Source of the DNA: Peribacillus sp. ACCC06369 | Lineage (GTDB): Bacteria > Bacillota > Bacilli > Bacillales > DSM-1321 | Assembly: GCF_030348945.1 (NCBI RefSeq) | Contig: NZ_JAUCEN010000002.1 | Span: 4,340,001 to 4,404,000, forward strand | Direction: 5' to 3' | DNA: 64,000 bases | Part shown: positions 61,740 to 64,000 of the stretch, piece by piece | Numbering within the stretch: the first letter of the stretch is position 1 | How the letters are laid out: every line of letters starts with the position of its first letter | Made by a program: the position numbers and the translations under genes | Notes under the pieces: model-generated | Databases searched by the model: none | Told to the model about the DNA's origin: nothing | Seen by the model: the letters and a program-made list of their open reading frames with translations, nothing else

Positions 61740-61773
61740 AAAAAAAAGGATGGAACCAATGCGATCCCATCCT
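61740..61773 (-). terminator. Terminator after the PBP gene
   Basis: Stem AGGATGG/CCATCCT (61747-61753 with 61767-61773), minus-strand run of eight T. Confidence 0.85.
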
Positions 61774-61781
61774 AAAAATCT

Positions 61782-64000
61782 TTATTGATTGTGTTTCTTT
61801 TCCTCTTGTTGTTTATGCTTCTCTTCTTTTTGCTTATGCTTCTCTTCCTTTTGTTTGTGTTTCTTTTCCTCTTGTTGTTTATGCTTCTCTTCCTTTTGTT
61901 TATATTTCTCTTCCTCTTGTTTATGTTGTTTATCCTCTTTATTTCCATCAATATCAAATGGTTTATCTTTATTATTTTTTGTAACTGGTGGAGCTTCTTC
62001 AGGATTTGCACCTTTAATGAACAGTTCATTATTCACCTGGTATACATCACTAGGCTGTTGGAAGCTACTCCGGTCTGTTCCAAACGCTTCCAGCATGACC
62101 TTAAACATTTGGTGCGAGATTTTAGTTATATTTCCATCCATATAATTACCCGGACCATTTTTAGTATATCCAGTCCAAACCGCCATAGTGTATTGCGGTG
62201 TATAACCAGCGAACCAACTATCATTTACCGAACCGGATGGATATCCATATTGTGCTCTGGTTTTACTGTCAAAATTGGTTGTGCCAGTTTTTCCAGCCAC
62301 ATCTAGTCCAAGGACATCTGCTGTTTTTCCTGTACCAGATTTTACGACTGTCCGTAACATATCCGTCACCAAATAAGCTGTGTAGTCATGCATAACACGT
62401 TTTGGCTTTGGAGTTAAATTAACAACTCTGCCATCAGGATAGACAACTTTACGAACAAAATGTGGTGTATTGTATTCACCGTTATTTCCAAAAGCACTAT
62501 ATGCCCCTGCCAGCTCTAATGGATTAACCGTATTACTTCCAATCGCATATGATTCGTACACCTTATTATTATTAAAAGTAATACCCAGATTTTCTGCAAA
62601 GTTTTGTGCTTTATCCATCCCTACTTCTTGAAGGGTAAGGAGTGCTGGAATATTGTATGACCATTGAAGTGCTGTTCTAATCGACAACATTCCGTGATAT
62701 TGATGATCCCAGTTAGAAATAGATTGACCATTTGAGTAGGTTATCTCATGATCATTAATTTGGTGTGCTGTAGACCATTTTGAATTTTCAATAGCCGGAC
62801 CATAATCAAAGACTGGCTTGAAAGTAGATCCTGGTTGACGTTTAATATCAACCGCAAAGTTGTTGCCTCGGAAGGAAGCTTTATATTGGTTTCGACCGCT
62901 TCCAATAGCTCGAACTTCTCCTGTTTTTGTATCTAAAAATACGAAGGCTCCTTGAAAATTGTCATTTGGATAAGAAATAATCGTATCGGTGTTCATTATT
63001 TTGTCCGCAAAGGTCTGAGCTTTTGGATCTAGCGTCGTATAAATAGATAATCCATCCGAACTGATATCTACATTTTTCAGCTTTCTTTCAACTTCTTTTA
63101 CAACAGCGTCCAAAAACGCCTCGTACGGCATTCCATGTTGTTTCTTTTTTGGAACAAGTCCTGATGTAACTGGAACCTTCTTTGCATCCTCCAATTGCTT
63201 TTTCGTAATATACCCTAGTTTATACATGGCTTCTAAAACAATATTTCGACGATTTGTTGCAGCTTTCACATGTTCGGGTTCAGTGGGATCGTAATAACTT
63301 GGACTCTGTGGGAGCCCCGCCAACATAGCGGCCTGCGGAAGCGTTAATTTATTTAGATGATCGGCATCGATTCCGTAGTAATTTTTGGCGGCAGCTGCTA
63401 CACCATATGCCCCGTCTCCAAGGTAGATCTTATTTAAATACATCATTAAGATTTCATGTTTAGAATACTTTTGCTCAAGCTGATATGCCAAACTCCATTC
63501 CTGTACCTTTCGCTTTATTGTTTTCTGTGGGGACAAAAAGGAGTTTTTGATGACCTGCTGTGTAATCGTACTTCCGCCTTGAGATCCGAAATCCCCTTTT
63601 AGGTTCTTGAAGATTGCTCTCGCAGTTCCTTTTATATCAATGCCATTGTGTTCATAAAAATGTGCATCCTCCGTGGCAATGAAAGCATGTTCCAACATTT
63701 TTGGAACTTGAGAATACTTAATTTTTGTCCGCTTTTCTTTACCATATTCGTAAAGGAAATTCCCGTTTTTATCGTATAATTTGGTAGAAAGCGGATCGAC
63801 TAGTTTTGAAGCATCTATTTTAGGTGCATCCTTAATCATTGCTGTAACCGTAACTGCCCCTATTCCAATTGAAACAACACCTAACAGTAAGCACCAAAGT
63901 AAAACTTTTTTCAAGAAAGACCTTCTTTTAGGGGAGTTTTTACCTTTTTTTTGATCTTGTTTTGTTTTTTCCACTTGTTTTCGTTCCTGACGAGAACGAT
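61782..64000 (-). CDS. Class A penicillin-binding protein (PBP1A/PonA type), 5' end outside window
   Basis: At least 739 residues. Cytoplasmic basic N-terminus, one membrane anchor (VLLWCLLLGVVSIGIGAVTV), glycosyltransferase-51 domain (IATEDAHFYEHNGID, GGSTITQQVIKN), then transpeptidase with QPGSTFKP (catalytic Ser), SYN-like WSYNIPALL and KTGTT. The frame stays open to the right edge and reads RQERKQVEK before the GTG at 63974, matching family N-termini, so the true start lies beyond 64000. The C-terminus is a 50-residue repeat of Lys, Glu, His and Gln (HKQKEEK units). Confidence 0.94.
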   Translation of the reverse strand, partial: RSRQERKQVEKTKQDQKKGKNSPKRRSFLKKVLLWCLLLGVVSIGIGAVTVTAMIKDAPKIDASKLVDPLSTKLYDKNGNFLYEYGKEKRTKIKYSQVPKMLEHAFIATEDAHFYEHNGIDIKGTARAIFKNLKGDFGSQGGSTITQQVIKNSFLSPQKTIKRKVQEWSLAYQLEQKYSKHEILMMYLNKIYLGDGAYGVAAAAKNYYGIDADHLNKLTLPQAAMLAGLPQSPSYYDPTEPEHVKAATNRRNIVLEAMYKLGYITKKQLEDAKKVPVTSGLVPKKKQHGMPYEAFLDAVVKEVERKLKNVDISSDGLSIYTTLDPKAQTFADKIMNTDTIISYPNDNFQGAFVFLDTKTGEVRAIGSGRNQYKASFRGNNFAVDIKRQPGSTFKPVFDYGPAIENSKWSTAHQINDHEITYSNGQSISNWDHQYHGMLSIRTALQWSYNIPALLTLQEVGMDKAQNFAENLGITFNNNKVYESYAIGSNTVNPLELAGAYSAFGNNGEYNTPHFVRKVVYPDGRVVNLTPKPKRVMHDYTAYLVTDMLRTVVKSGTGKTADVLGLDVAGKTGTTNFDSKTRAQYGYPSGSVNDSWFAGYTPQYTMAVWTGYTKNGPGNYMDGNITKISHQMFKVMLEAFGTDRSSFQQPSDVYQVNNELFIKGANPEEAPPVTKNNKDKPFDIDGNKEDKQHKQEEEKYKQKEEKHKQQEEKKHKQKEEKHKQKEEKHKQQEEKKHNQ

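Noticed and set aside
61785..62306. Plus-strand Leu/Phe-rich frames opposite the PBP tail
   Set aside because: They are the antisense of the Lys/Glu/His repeat tail.

Overview
The window looks like a chromosomal segment of a low-GC, endospore-forming Bacillaceae species. Gene content (CYP102-type P450 with a TetR repressor, S-box-controlled metNIQ, PepSY/HK/RR locus, FbpA-like small basic proteins, DUF1540 protein) and the abundant ACTCGTGAGT arrays make me think of the Peribacillus simplex group; that genus guess is inference. There are no rRNA, tRNA, phage or CRISPR features. Most genes lie on the minus strand in short operons, usually ended by hairpin terminators.

Layout. 1-2.7 kb: beta-carbonic anhydrase plus SulP transporter, then a PepSY protein. 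2.8-4.9 kb: two-component system. 5-9.5 kb: PhzF-like enzyme, acetyltransferase, small membrane proteins, NCS1 permease, NUDIX. 9.75-11.6 kb: a giant array of about 87 copies of a 21-bp repeat. 11.6-15.5 kb: self-sufficient P450 and its TetR regulator with matching operators. 15.7-23.5 kb: MazG, LOG, NUDIX, a frameshifted fabZ, hydrolases, BcrC-like phosphatase, unknown proteins and two FbpA-like genes. 23.6-28 kb: metN-metI-metQ-M20 peptidase operon under a SAM-I riboswitch, with six 21-bp repeats inserted in the leader. 28-33.7 kb: acetyltransferase, SnoaL-like protein, another 21-bp array, mtaD, oxidoreductase, bicupin oxalate decarboxylase-like protein. 33.9-37.8 kb: siderophore ABC importer with a Fur box. 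38-43.8 kb: HAD phosphatase and an Ula-type PTS operon with duplicated IIB genes, flanked by GC-rich intergenic elements. 43.9-48.3 kb: a probable MarR-linked group (isochorismatase, FMN reductase, LtrA, MarR) and an O-methyltransferase operon. 48.3-49.7 kb: a 35-unit array, a different 21-bp array fused to it, and a DUF1540 gene. 49.7-54.2 kb: LytS/LytTR pair with CstA, resembling the E. coli BtsSR/BtsT pyruvate-sensing system. 54.7-56.5 kb: two decayed genes, YbjQ and a membrane protein. 56.8-58.2 kb: ECF41 sigma factor and its carboxymuconolactone decarboxylase target. 58.4-61.1 kb: YfcC transporter plus M20 peptidase. 61.8-64 kb: class A penicillin-binding protein running off the edge.

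The most unusual signal is the intergenic arrays. Three repeat families with unrelated sequences (ACTCGTGAGT-type, ATCGATCAAACTC-type, ATTTATTCCGTCCTAC-type) all step at 19-22 bp, close to two helical turns. They sit between genes, once inside a riboswitch-controlled leader and twice directly adjoining each other in the same register. The shared period despite different sequence suggests selection on, or a generating mechanism with, a fixed 21-bp spacing.
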